Shown here: positions 24,650 through 35,200 of the stretch, piece after piece
Layout: every line of letters begins with the position of its first letter
Numbering within the stretch: the first letter of the stretch is position 1
NCBI RefSeq assembly: GCF_019175385.1
Contig: NC_083341.1
Location: 24,188,203 to 24,252,202, forward strand
Source: Lycium barbarum
Taxonomy: Eukaryota > Streptophyta > Magnoliopsida > Solanales > Solanaceae
Reading direction: 5' to 3'
DNA length: 64,000 nucleotides
Position numbers and translations under genes: made by a program
Notes under the pieces: model-generated
Database searches by the model: none
Told to the model about the DNA's origin: nothing
The model's input: only the letters and a program-made list of their open reading frames with translations

Positions 24650-25195
24650 GGCCATGAGAATTTATCTCGAATTTGAAGAGCTTTGCAACTTGAAGCGCAT
24701 TTGAAGAGTTTTGCGACTTGAAGATTCGGCTCGAATTTGAGGAGCTTCATGACATACAGTTTAGGCTCGTGTATCAAGAGCATTGTAACTTGAAGATTCA
24801 GCTCAAATTTGAGGAGCTTCATGACATACATTTTAGGCTCGCGTGTCAATGAGCAGTGTAACTTGAAGATTTAACTCGAATTTGAGGAGCTTCGTTACTC
24901 CAAGATTTACTCGAATTTGAATTGTTTTGAAACTTGAAGACTTTGCACGAATTTGAGAAGTGTCACAACTTGTAGATCTAGCTTGAATTTGAGTAGCTTC
25001 TTCATATGAAGATTTAGCTCGAATTTGACGAGCTTGAAGACTTGAGGATTTAGCCCGATTTGTAGAGCTTGCGACATACAATTTAGACTCGTGTATCTTG
25101 AAGCATTTCAACTTGCAGTTTAGGCTCATGAGTCAAGGAGCGTTTCAACTTGCAGTTTAGGCTCTTGCGTCGAGGAGCGCTGTAACATACATGGA
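24650..25195. repeat. Short-period tandem array in the retrotransposon interior
   Basis: About ten degenerate units carry the words 'aacttgaagatt', 'gctcgaatttgaggagctt' and 'gacatacagtttaggctcgtg', with a spacing of roughly 50-60 nt. Minus-strand frames across the array are repetitive and have no known match. Confidence 0.65.
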
Positions 25196-25299
25196 CTCTT
25201 CTATTTCATCTTTGGATTCAAACTTTCCCCCACTATGGAAGTCTTTTATAGCTTCATCTTCGTGAGGCTCACGAACAGGAAATCATTGATTTCCACTTG

Positions 25300-26570
25300 T
25301 ATCAATGCTTAATTCCATATCATGTGCATGGGTTGCCAACTCTCCAAATTTCTTGGGCTTTATTCCTTGCAATATGTAACGAAGACCCCAATGCATACCT
25401 TAGATGCAAATTTCGATCCCAGAAGTTTCACCAAGGCGATCTTTGTAGTTAAGGATCGAGCTCCTCCACCGATTGATGAAGTCAACAACTTGCTCGCTAT
25501 TTCTTTAGCAGGCATTTGTAAGCTCTATCATGCTCACAACATGCCTTGTGAGTAGAAGCGGTTGAGGAATTCTTGCTCTAGTTGCTCCCACCTATCTATG
25601 AAACTAGGTTCGAGGTCTATGTATCAATCGAAGGCATTCCCTTTTAGGAATCGAACGAATTGTTTGACAAGGTAATCATCATATATTCCAGCATTGTTGC
25701 AAGTTTCAACAAAGTGTGGTACGTGTTGTTTCAGATTTTCCTTGTCGTCGAATTGCTGCAACTGAGGAGGTTGATAGCCAGCATGCATCTTCAAGTTATC
25801 AGTCCTTTGCCTATAAGGCTTTGCATATGTAAGAGAAGATTTGGATGCGGACTCAGATTTATGCTTGACAGCCTCCATGATGAAGTCCTTCAATTGGCCA
25901 ACGGGAATCAGACCTTCGGCGGAGACTTGGACCTTCTTGATCGTTGTTTCTTGTTTTACGGAGGACTCTCCTTCCCCTTGTGTTTCATGAAGCTTCGCAG
26001 GTGCTTGGGTAGATTCTCCTTCGGCCATGCTCTCCAATTTATTTGTTAACTTGGTGATTTCAGCATCTTGATCTTTAACGTACTTTGATAGGCCTTTAAC
26101 TGCTTTCGTCAAATTTTCAAGTTGTTCTTCTATGGTTAAAGCATTAGTTATCATCGCATGCACCACCATCGTAGGTGATGGAGAAGAACATGAATTTTCG
26201 CGAACATAGGATACGAACATGTTATGCTTAGTAGATCCAGTGTTTAAGACATCATCATCAGCTTGCGTGAAGGATTTCTTGGACTTAGATAAATTAAGTT
26301 GGGCAAGAACCTTCTCGACCATTTTGGCTACATCCCCCCTTCTTCGGTGGTGTTTGCGGGAGATCTCACGCCTTGTGAAGACGAACCAAAGACGACAGCA
26401 GATTCAGATTGTGCTTGCAGAGCACGTTGTCCTAGAAATTTGGCTTGGTTCCTTGTGACGGGTCCGACGCTCCCCTTAGTAACATCTGGGATGTTTTCCA
26501 CAGCAACGGAGAATTTGGATCCGATAGTTATTGCAGATGCGGATTTCGAGTTGACCTTCTCAGAAGCCAT
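25300..26570 (-). pseudogene. gag remnant of the retrotransposon
   Basis: Minus-strand frames read in order as a gypsy-type gag of the Solanaceae kind. An N-terminal piece starts MASEKVNSKSAS at about 26570 and includes DVTKGSVGPVTRNQAK. A middle piece from about 26322 to 25624 includes a coiled-coil-like stretch, then [20 protein letters not shown] third piece holds WEQLEQEFLNRF. The first two are separated by a frameshift at a G run near 26330-26340, a stop replaces an expected tryptophan at 25624, and further shifts follow near 25540. No zinc knuckle is obvious. It is non-functional as it stands. Confidence 0.75.
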
Positions 26571-26624
26571 CTTAGTGGTTTTGAACATCGATTGTTGGAG
26601 AGAAGATATGAGACGTAAAGAATG

Positions 26625-26641
26625 TCCCACTGGGCGTGCCA
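26625..26641 (-). promoter_or_regulatory. Primer-binding-site-like sequence
   Basis: On the minus strand, four bases after the 5' LTR, the sequence starts TGGCACGCCCAGTGGGA. TGG is the complement of a tRNA CCA end. The priming tRNA was not identified. Its position confirms the minus orientation of the element. Confidence 0.65.
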
Positions 26642-26645
26642 AATT

Positions 26646-27427
26646 TGTAACGACTACGTTTTGGTTCCTGAAAAATAATAATCAAGACAAGAAAAATAGC
26701 GACAAAGAATAATATTTGATTTCAAGAATTTGTACGGGGGTTACAATCTTTATGAAATCTTAAATAAAAAGATGTAATCCTCTGATTCTTTTCCTTACAA
26801 CCGTCAATCAATGGCTTTGCTTGTTCTTGAATGGACAGATTACTTGTTGTCGAGATTTCACTATGAATGCGGAGCCGAGCTTTGATCACAAACGTAGAGG
26901 TATGGAAACTTGCGGCTCACACTTGGAGTGAAGACTTCTTAGTATGCGGAAGACTTGCGGATCACCTTTGGGGATGAGAGCTTCTCTATGTATTTTTCTT
27001 GATCCCTTTTGGCTTTATGAAAACCCCTATTTATAGTTGTAGCGGAGAGCTAGGGTATGTATGTGATTGGTTGAACCATGTCATTTGAATACTTGGCGAC
27101 ATTTGATTGGTTCTTCCATTGACTTGGCATGCTGTGTCACTTATACACGTGGCTCGGCTTATTAGTTCTTGACTTGACTTGGCGCGCCACATCATTGGAC
27201 ACGTGGCGTGGACCTTGGGCTAATAGAGTGGGCTCATCATGTGAAGTCCGACAAGATAGACTAGTCCAATTGAATTGGTCTTTTCATTAAATCCATATAT
27301 ACTGGACTTAAGCAATAAATCCAATTATGTTGGTCCATAATATTTGTTTGGACCAATACATCTCGAATTTAGGATATGATCCAAGTTAATTATGGGATTT
27401 AAGTCTGACTAAATTTCAGTGCCTACA
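26646..27427 (-). repeat. 5' LTR of the gag-only retrotransposon
   Basis: 782 bp, partner of 20004-20782. A minus-strand TATA-like CTATAAATAGG lies at about 27030-27040. It is followed outward by the target duplication CTATA. Confidence 0.88.
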
Positions 27428-27432
27428 CTATA

Positions 27433-27980
27433 TTATACAGCAAAAATTTTAGATTTTCCGTCTAGATGTCGAGGTGCAAGTCATGGTTTTGGAGGTTACC
27501 TATAACTTTTCTTCTACTCCTAATTAATGGATTTATGTTTTACATAAAATGGTTTTTCTCCAAAGTTTTCTTTAGAATACTTATGTTCTTTGTGCATAGT
27601 CTTTTAAACCGTTTATCATCAATGATGTAAACCTCGTTTTGTACATACTTACTATAGAGGAAGTAACAATAAAATAAATAAAAGGGCAAAATAAATGAAA
27701 CTAGCCACCACCAACCCCAACGAATGGTGGCTGACTGTTTGTTGTTTATGACGTAGACTCACACACACACCTGTTTGAGCCCGCGACTTTTTTAGTCTAA
27801 AAAAAAACAACCAAAATAACACAAAAAAAAAATAAAAAATTTGCATAAATAGGTTTTGCGCATAGAATCTGTGCGTAATAGGCCTCCATAAAAACCCTAA
27901 AACACTTAACCAATTTTCAGCAAACTCTTCTCCTTCATTTCCTCCATTTTCACCCCTTCAACACACTTTTGCACCCCAAA
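27433..27980. other. Spacer with a possible promoter
   Basis: No coding similarity is seen. GCATAAATAGG at about 27844-27854 could serve as a TATA box for the GRF-like frame at 27984. A T/A-rich stretch lies at 27655-27840. Confidence 0.4.
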
Positions 27981-27983
27981 AAC

Positions 27984-28226
27984 ATGTCTCAAAGCTCCCA
28001 AACCTCAAACTTTGCTATAGAACCCGATGTTTGTGAATGCGGTTATTACTGTAAGCTAAAATTATCAAGGACCCCAGATAATTCGGGTCGTCGTTTTTGG
28101 TGTTGTAAAGTGCCTGAAGATTATTTGTGCTATCTAATTGTTGTTTATTATTTCTATGTCTTTTGTTTATTAAGTTTAATATTCCTATGTGTTTTGTTTT
28201 TACTAGTTGCACCCTTTCATCGATAA
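27984..28226 (+). pseudogene. Partial GRF-type zinc finger protein
   Basis: From the ATG at 27984 the frame reads MSQSSQTSN, then CECGYYCKLKLSRTPDNSG, then RRFWCCK. This is the spaced Cys pattern and RRFW signature of the small GRF zinc finger proteins (At4g04775-like family in plants). After about residue 46 the frame turns into a hydrophobic, low-complexity tail with no family resemblance. The coiled coil and terminal membrane segment of the family are not found downstream. It is either a first exon whose partner is lost or a decayed gene. A better preserved relative lies at 30406. Family members are thought to bind nucleic acid, but their roles are largely unknown. Confidence 0.6.
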
Positions 28227-28444
28227 TGTAATTTGCACCCTTTATGTACTAATTTATTTTAGTTTTTTCTTTAAATTATCAATTGTTGAACTTTTTATGT
28301 ATTATTAACTCTATAAATTAATAATAAACTTAAACAGTCAAAGCTAATTTAAAACTTACTAATTTTCTTATTGATGACTTTATCATAAACTAACAATACA
28401 AATTAACTGCATGAGTCAGAAATTTAAAAGAGCTTAAATAACCA

Positions 28445-28975
28445 CTAATCTTCATCAGAATAGAAGTCCTCAATATCGTCCTCAGAAAAATATTGGCGAT
28501 TTCTTAAGACACATCTTTTTTCAGTAGATGTTAGTTCTCTACCGGTTGATGATGCTTGTTCTTCGGCCAACTTTAGCATGTAAAATCTACAACGTCGTGC
28601 CAACATTCTGTTGTTTTGCTTTCTAATCCTTTGTACGGCAAGCTCACATGTTTCTACACCTACCCCGGGCATGGTAATTGAGTACTTTGCTGGGATTGAA
28701 GCGTTGAGATTTTCCAAGTTACGAACAAGACGTTCTGATTCGGTAAGCCGATGTGACCATTCTCGGCGTAAACCGCAATAATATTCTCGCCGATTTGAAT
28801 ATTTCACACTGCAGAAATCATCATTACGCTCTATAAGAAGGCAGGGATTTAGCTCGTCTAGTTTGAAATCACTGTTATCACTCGAAAAACTGCTATGATT
28901 TGAACTCTCATCATCACTGCTATTTGGTTCTTTTGGAAGGAGTAAAAACCAAGCTGCGTTTCTACTACTCGACAT
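28445..28975 (-). CDS. Unknown acidic-tailed protein, 176 aa
   Basis: An intact single-exon frame starts MSSSRNAAWF and ends in an acidic tail (SEDDIEDFYSDED). A Ser/Asp-rich stretch covers residues about 20-40. The centre (residues about 75-145) is basic and probably helical (REWSHRLTESERLVRNLE ... RIRKQNNRMLARR). A minus-strand TATA-like ACTATAAAAG lies about 40 nt upstream (29013-29022), which supports real transcription. I do not recognise the family. A related but broken frame lies immediately upstream at 29101-29521 and shares the order: acidic N-part, EW..R.RE...LE, a conserved MP(G/R)G centre, an F/L..R.R..NNRM helix, and a DED end. The shared plan suggests a small duplicated gene family. 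Confidence 0.6.
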   Translation of the reverse strand: MSSSRNAAWFLLLPKEPNSSDDESSNHSSFSSDNSDFKLDELNPCLLIERNDDFCSVKYSNRREYYCGLRREWSHRLTESERLVRNLENLNASIPAKYSITMPGVGVETCELAVQRIRKQNNRMLARRCRFYMLKLAEEQASSTGRELTSTEKRCVLRNRQYFSEDDIEDFYSDED

Positions 28976-29100
28976 TGAATACGTTGTAGTCTAATAACAA
29001 AAGAAAGGGCTACTTTTATAGTTGCAAACCCCTATGTACCGTTAGTTGGGAGGGGGGGTGGTATTTATGACCCTACCTACCTACTTTATATAAAAAAATA

Positions 29101-29521
29101 TTAATCTTCATCGGACATCTCACTGTTCGAATCCCACTTGGATCTAAATCTTGTGCTACCATGTACACCATATTCTACCCTAAGGTAACGTATTTGCATC
29201 CGATTGTTCTCTTCGCGAAAACGGTTAAGAGCAAAATTAAACTTTTGTGGAGTTCCACGAGGCATTGACATAGCACGTTTTTTTTCTGCATTTAAGCCCT
29301 ACTGACGCTAACTTTTGCTCTAGTGTTGCAGCCTCCCTAACACGCCAATCCCACTCCTCTCTCATTTTATTAATGTAGTCTCGATTGAATCTATTGTTAG
29401 GGTTATTTGAGTATTAAAAATCATCATCTAGTTCCCATGTCCTACCCATTTCTTCGAATATGTTTCCTGGGGTAAAACATGTAATAGAATCAAGATTACC
29501 AAATTGGGTGTAGAACGACAT
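29101..29521 (-). pseudogene. Broken relative of the acidic-tailed unknown gene
   Basis: The minus-strand frame from ATG (29521) reads MSFYTQFGNL and later REEWDWRVREAATLEQKLA. After a shift it reads SMPRGTPQKFNFALNRFREE, then NNRMQIRYLR, and ends SEMSDED with a stop at 29101. One in-frame stop falls near 29412 and a frameshift falls at an A run near 29280-29290. A minus-strand TATA-like TATATATAAC lies at about 29567-29577. It matches the 28445-28975 gene in layout, not in close sequence. It is probably dead, unless the two lesions are assembly errors. Confidence 0.6.
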
Positions 29522-29559
29522 GATAACAAGTTTTAATGTGAATGCTTCCTGAAATTGTC

Positions 29560-30265
29560 AATCATGTTATATATAGTACTTCATTATTTGACCATTTTAA
29601 TATGACTCTAACTTGTATTGTGCACTATTTTAATGCGCAATATAAGTGTTGATTTGACAACACATCACGCATGACAATTTCAGGAATCTATCACACATAA
29701 AGACTTGATTTGACAATACAATGTTGCATTATTTGACTATTTTAATATGACTCTCACTTGTATTGCGTACCATTTTAATGCGCAATGTAAGTGATGATTT
29801 GACAACACACCACGCATGACAATTTCAGGAATCTATGACACATAAAGGCTTGATTTGACAATACAGTGCGGCATTATTTGACCGTTTTAATATGACTCTC
29901 ACTTGTATTGCGCACCATTTTAATGCGCAATGTAAGTGATGATTTTGACAACACACCACGCATGACAATTTCAGCAATCTATGAGACATAAGGCTTGATT
30001 TGACAATACAATGCTGCATTATTTGATCGTTTTAATATGACTCTAACTTGTATTGCGCACCATTTTAATGCGCAATGTAAGTGATGATTTGACAACACAC
30101 CACGCATGACAATTTCAGGAATCTATGAGACATAAGGCTTGATTTGACAATACAATGCTGCATTATTTGACCGTTTTAATATGACTCTCACTTGTATTGC
30201 GCACCATTTTAATGCGCAATGTAAGTGATGATTTGACAACACACCACGCATGATAATTTCAGGAA
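29560..30265. repeat. Five-copy 145-bp tandem array with internal hairpins
   Basis: The landmark 'gatttgacaacaca.cacgcatga' occurs at about 29651, 29796, 29941, 30086 and 30230, a period of 144-145. Each unit has a palindromic core, CACTTGTATTGCGCA...TGCGCAATGTAAGTG, around a CATTTTAA loop, and a conserved 'tttgaccgttttaatatgactct' block. Copies are nearly identical, which points to recent expansion or ongoing homogenisation. There is no coding potential. Confidence 0.9.
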
Positions 30266-30405
30266 TCTATTTAACATGAATGTTGTACGAGTGAAAAGCT
30301 CATCAATTTCATAAGTCTAAGTCTTACAAGTCATTGAAATTTCTCCTCCAAATTTCTGTCCATAATTCCACTCTCTTCTAATTTGAAAATTTTGTGGGTT
30401 CATAA

Positions 30406-30935
30406 ATGTCTCAAGGTAGCTGTTCATCTCACGTAAAATGTAGTTGTGGCACCATTGCAAAACACCTCACTTCATCGACTCCTAGTAATCCCGAACGGAA
30501 ATTCTACAAATGTCCGAGGCCTAAGGTTATAATTTTTGTTTCACAATTTTCATTCAAAGTTTATTGTTACTTGAATTTACACTATTAGCGTTGTAATGAT
30601 ATTTTTTTTTCTAGGGCAATTCTTGTGGATTTTGGGAATGGGAAAATGAATTGTTTCCTGAAATTCAGTGGAATAATGTTCAAAATTTGATGTCATTGTT
30701 AGATGCGGTCAAGATCGAAAGGGACAAATTGAAAGAAGAATTAATTGCCATTGAGGCTAGACATCTAGCTGAAGTGAACAAAATGAAGGAGGAATTAATT
30801 GACTTGGAGAGTAAATAGCAATTTGAATTGAAAAAAGTTCTAAACTTGGAGGAGAAACTTGCAAATACAAGGATGTTGCTTTTGATTTCATGGGAAATAT
30901 TTATTGGCTTTTTGGCGGCGTCCTTAATCAACTGA
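30406..30935 (+). pseudogene. GRF-type zinc finger protein with coiled coil and C-terminal membrane segment
   Basis: Exon 1 (30406-30525) reads MSQGSCSSHVKCSCGTIAKH ... RKFYKCPRPK. After an intron (GTTATAA...TTCTAG), exon 2 from 30615 reads GNSCGFWEWENELFP, which completes the Cys pattern of a GRF finger. It is followed by a heptad-rich coiled coil (DAVKIERDKLKEELIAIEA). A TAG at 30816-30818 interrupts the frame. Past it the same frame continues with ELKKVLNLEEKLANTRMLLL and a hydrophobic segment (EIFIGFLAASLIN) to a stop at 30935. The overall order matches plant At4g04775-like proteins. If the TAG is real the product ends after about 107 residues without its membrane anchor. Confidence 0.7.
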
Positions 30936-31121
30936 ATTTATGTTGTTGTATGTTGTAATCACGTAGTACGTAATTTAAGAACTTTATGCTCTTATTGTAA
31001 TGTAAATGTCATGGAACATGAGTAGTTGATGAATTTTGTTGTTATGGAAAATATTAGCTCCAAAATTGAAAGCAAAAGTCGAGAAATTTTATAAATTACT
31101 TTAAATAGAGAATCTGGAGGC

Positions 31122-31522
31122 CTAATCTATCATTACGATCTCCGGATCCTCCTTTACGTGAACAAAAAACACTATGCGGTTCTCATCTAAACATGCCTTA
31201 AAACAGAACACATCCCCTATCCCTAATCCGACACCATCAATGAAGGTTTTCCAACAATGAGAGAGGCGCGTATATGCGCCAACCTTGTATTTCATATTAT
31301 ACTTATGTTTGTCGTAATGAACAACAGCGTCCTTGTCGGTGTTTGGAAGAAATTCCAGTAAGTCAGCTGGAAGGATCTGCAAAAAAAAAACATGTTATTA
31401 CCAAAAGAGGTAAAAGAACAATTGAAAATATATAATATGACAACACTTACGAAATCGTCTTTTTCGACGTATGATTTTGTCAATTGTTTGTCAAAACATG
31501 CGGCCATTTCCATGTCATCCAT
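31122..31522 (-). CDS. Small B3-domain-like protein, 108 aa
   Basis: Two exons on the minus strand (31522-31451 and 31376-31122) join in frame across a 74-nt GT-AG intron (GTAAGTGTTG...TTTTTGCAG), giving 108 aa. The N-terminal MAACFDKQLTKSYVEKDDF, then ILPADLLEFLP, and near the middle YTRLSHCWKTFIDG followed by GLGIGDVFCFKACL and FFVHV, resemble a plant-specific B3 DNA-binding fold (the W..F......L..GD..F pattern). A TATA-like CTATAAATAGG lies about 85 nt upstream (31604-31614). The start is the first ATG after it. No other domain is present. Plant B3 proteins are usually transcription regulators, but the function here is unknown. Intact as read. Confidence 0.65.
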
Positions 31523-31559
31523 CTTAGATGAAGGCTTCCTCTTTAATATCACTATATGA

Positions 31560-32260
31560 GTTAAGAGTTATTTGAGTTGAGTGAAAGTGAGATGGAAGGA
31601 AGGCCTATTTATAGTTGAGTTATAGTGTTAGTGTGATCAAGTAGTAAATGGAGATGTCTCGGATTCACTGTTTTTGACCATCATTCCCAAGTACCAACTA
31701 CCATTTACTAACTCGGATTCAATGTGTGTGACCACCTAAAAATTGTATAATGCATTTACTTGCATCCACTCAATGTGTTTGACTACTCAAATCTGTACAC
31801 TGCTCAAATCTGTAAACACTGCTCAAACTTGTATACTGCATTTAGTGTTATACACAACACTGCAGTCACAGCTGTTTCTAATCTGTATGCATTTAATGTC
31901 ATACACAACATTGCAAGACTGAACTGTCACAAAACCAGGAAATATACAGCAACAGTGCAGTCACAAATGCTTAATATTGCAAGATTAGAATGTCAATACA
32001 AGGCAAAATTGCAGTCACAGCTGCAGAATTGATAAAGACTATTGATGAAGACTAAAATAACAAGGCAAAATTGCAGTCACAGCTGTAGAATTGATAAAGA
32101 CTAAAATAATCCTAAGTGCATATTTGTTTGACAAATATACATCATTTACCATAATTGTTTCACAAAAACAACATCAAAATCTGTAGTCACTGCTGCATAA
32201 CAGTCAGTACCAAAGACATACACATACAGGACTAAACTATTTCAACTTCATTTTTCCATT
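31560..32260. repeat. Spacer with short direct repeats
   Basis: There are words such as 'ctgctcaaatctgta' near 31800 and a tandem pair around 'caaggcaaaattgcagtcac' (near 32001 and 32060, spacing about 59). The stretch may be the subterminal region of the neighbouring MULE. No gene seen. Confidence 0.45.
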
Positions 32261-32269
32261 TCATTTCTG

Positions 32270-35200
32270 GGCAGCTGATGAACTTGTTTGACTTAAAGAG
32301 TTTAATTCAGCAGCTTTGGCCTTTGTTTTCATTATCTTTTGTCCTCTTATCTCTTGAAGACCTTGTTGTGTTATAGCTGGACTCCTTTTCCATTTTAGTC
32401 CTCCTGGCTTGGTTTGTGATGTCCAAGACTACCAGTGACTACTGCATTAGGCTAGATTGTTTGCAGTAAATGGTTAAAGAGGATGCAAACTTACATTGAC
32501 AATTTTGAAACCACTTTGTGTTTGAAGCACTCCCATTCCCACAACTCTTGGCCTCTTAAAGGGTGCCTCTCTTCCAGTAACTGATGCACTTGCATCAGAA
32601 GCCTAAGTCACATTTAAGGTATCAAACACTTAGAATTGTAAAATTGATTAAGTGGTAATTTAACAATCTAAGTAATACCTGTGATGTAGAAGACTGTCCT
32701 CTAGCACTTCCAGATTGAAATGTTGTAGCAGCCATGGCCTAATTCAAATTTAAGTAGTTAGTTTCAATGTAAGACTCTAATATTTAATTAAGTAGTAAAT
32801 AACTAGGAAAGTTTTTACCTGTTTGGTAGAACCTCTTGGTCTTCCCCTTCCTCTACTTGTTTGAGAATTACTTGGTACTGTAGAAGAACCAACACTTGAC
32901 CTTGTTGAACTGGTACTTGTCCCTCTCCCCCTTCCCCTTCCTATGCCTCTCATAGATTGTGGATTCATAGGACAACCCTTCTTATTGTGACCCTTTGCAT
33001 GGCATAAGCTGCAGGTCATCTCAGCACCTCTTTTTGACAACTTCCCTGTCTTGTTTTCTGTCTGCTCCTTTCTTCTACACTTTCTTGGCCTACATGGCAG
33101 CTTTTTAATCTCAGGTGGGAGGATAGGAGAATTGGTTGACTTTGGCACATTGCCATATTAGTAACAGGTTGAATGAATGAGTTGTAGGTTTTGAGGCAAG
33201 TGTCCTTAGTGTACCAATGTGCAACATAGTCAATAGGTTCTAATTTTCTGAAATGAAGTGCAGCTATGGCATGACAGCAGGGAATACCTTTCAGCATCCA
33301 AGATCTACAAGTGCAAGTCTTGGTGTTCAGATTTACTATGAATTTGTTACCCCAGCTGTCCTTGACCTCAAAACCATAGTCACCATTCCAATCAAGAGTA
33401 CACTTCATTGACTTTGAGGTGTTCTCTTGCAATACCTTCAAAGCCATTGGGCTGATATTTGTTATCCAAGTCTCAGAAAACTCTTTTAGTTGTCCTATCC
33501 TTCTCATCATTTTGACTCTAATTTCCTCAAGTATTGTGATAATGGTCATGTGCCTTGGCCCCAAAATTCAGGAATTAAAACTCTCAGCCATGTTATTGTC
33601 AACACTATCACAACAGCTAAGGTATTTAAAGTACACCTTGGACCACCTATCTATGTTGTAATACAACAAATCTCCATTTATTCCATCACCTAACTTCTCC
33701 ATATGATCCAAATTTTCATGCAACTCCTGCTCATATGTGGACTTAGCTCATCTCCAGAAGTAGCTTCTAATCTCTACGCCTTTCCAGGTCTTGGAAAAAT
33801 TGGCAAGCACATGTCTTGCACACATTCTTTGTTCTGCATTTGGCAACAGATCCTTAATGGCTATATCTAGACCCTACAATAACATGTAAAACATATTAGG
33901 TGACAGTAGAGCAACATAAGTTAAAAAGAATGAAAAAAATTCAGAAATCAATAACTAAGAATACATTACCTTTTGCATATCTGAAAGAGTTGTCAAACCA
34001 GTCCCATCTCCAAGCTCAAGATCATGCCTTAGAATGTTGACAAACCATCTCCAAGTAAAAGTATTCTCAACTTCAATCACTGCCCAAGCTAGTGGTAGCA
34101 TCTGGTTGTTCCCATCCTTACAAACAGCCACAAGTAATTAGCCTTTACTAACACCTTTTAAAAAACACCCATCCAACCCAATTGCTCTCCTACAACCAGC
34201 CTTGAATGCCTTCTTCATGGCATCAAAACATATATAAAAGGACTGAAACATTTTGATTCCACCTTCAAAAGTTTCTTCACTCAGCCTAACCACACATGTG
34301 CTACCTGGATTAGTCCTTAAAAGCTCATCCCTATAATCCAAAATTCTTTTGAACTCCTCCACATTGTCACCCATGATTTGTTGCAAAACAATGCTTCTGG
34401 CTTTCCTTGCCACAGTCCTACCAATATACACTTCCAATTCCTTTCTTACCAAACTTTGGAGCTCAAAAATTCTAATGTCAGGTTCAAAAATAATTTTGTC
34501 CTTGTACCTTTCTGAAATATACAAAGAATTTACCAACTTATTCTTTGTTGTGCCATTGTACTTGTGAACAAGATTATAATTCTTCACAACAAAATCATTT
34601 GTTCTAGAATCATAACTGGCAAACAATAACCATGGACAACCAGCAGTACACTTTACCCTCACCCTAGTTGGTTCATTGACATATTTATCCAACTCTACAT
34701 GTTCTTGAACTGAATACCTAGTAATTGCCTTCCTAAACTGTTTAACACTTTCAAATGCAAGACCAGTCTCCCAAACTATTTATTTACACTTAGGATAAAA
34801 AATAACCATATTTCTAATTCTTTTTGGTCTCCTTGACTTTTTGGTAGGCTTTTCAACCACACTTTCATCATCAGCTTCATCATCAATCTCTATTTCAAAG
34901 CTAAAGGTTCATCTGAGTCATAAAATGGCTCATCCCCACCCAATTTTCCTTCAAATGTACTCTTACTCCTAGATAAATACTCATCATGCCCCATATTTAC
35001 ACCCTTTGGCCCTAAATCTATCCCCTCAGATCTCTTAGCCTTTTCTTTCTCCTTCTTTGATTTTGCAGCCACCCTATCTTTCCTTAGATTCCAATCCTCC
35101 TCATGGACATCATTATCAAATTCTTCTTCTTCACCTTCCTCTACCACTACATTGTCAGACTCCTCAGATTCACTCTCACTTTCAAAATCATCATCATCAT

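Larger units (their letters stand above)
20004..27427 (-). mobile_element. Complete non-autonomous Ty3/gypsy-like LTR retrotransposon (gag only)
   Basis: Two long direct repeats (20004-20782, 26646-27427), each with TGTAAC...CCTACA ends on the plus strand, bracket a 5.86-kb interior. The 5-mer CTATA flanks the whole unit (19999-20003, 27428-27432). Orientation is minus: the primer-binding-like site and gag lie next to the right LTR. Gag fragments are present, but no protease, reverse transcriptase, RNase H or integrase motif is seen anywhere in the interior. The rest is diverged tandem repeats. The layout matches the class called TR-GAG or large retrotransposon derivatives. Mobilisation would need enzymes from another element. 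An hAT MITE is nested at 21436-21633. Confidence 0.88.

Noticed and set aside
29560..30265. A CRISPR-like array
   Set aside because: The repeats are long tandem units without spacers, in a plant nuclear genome.
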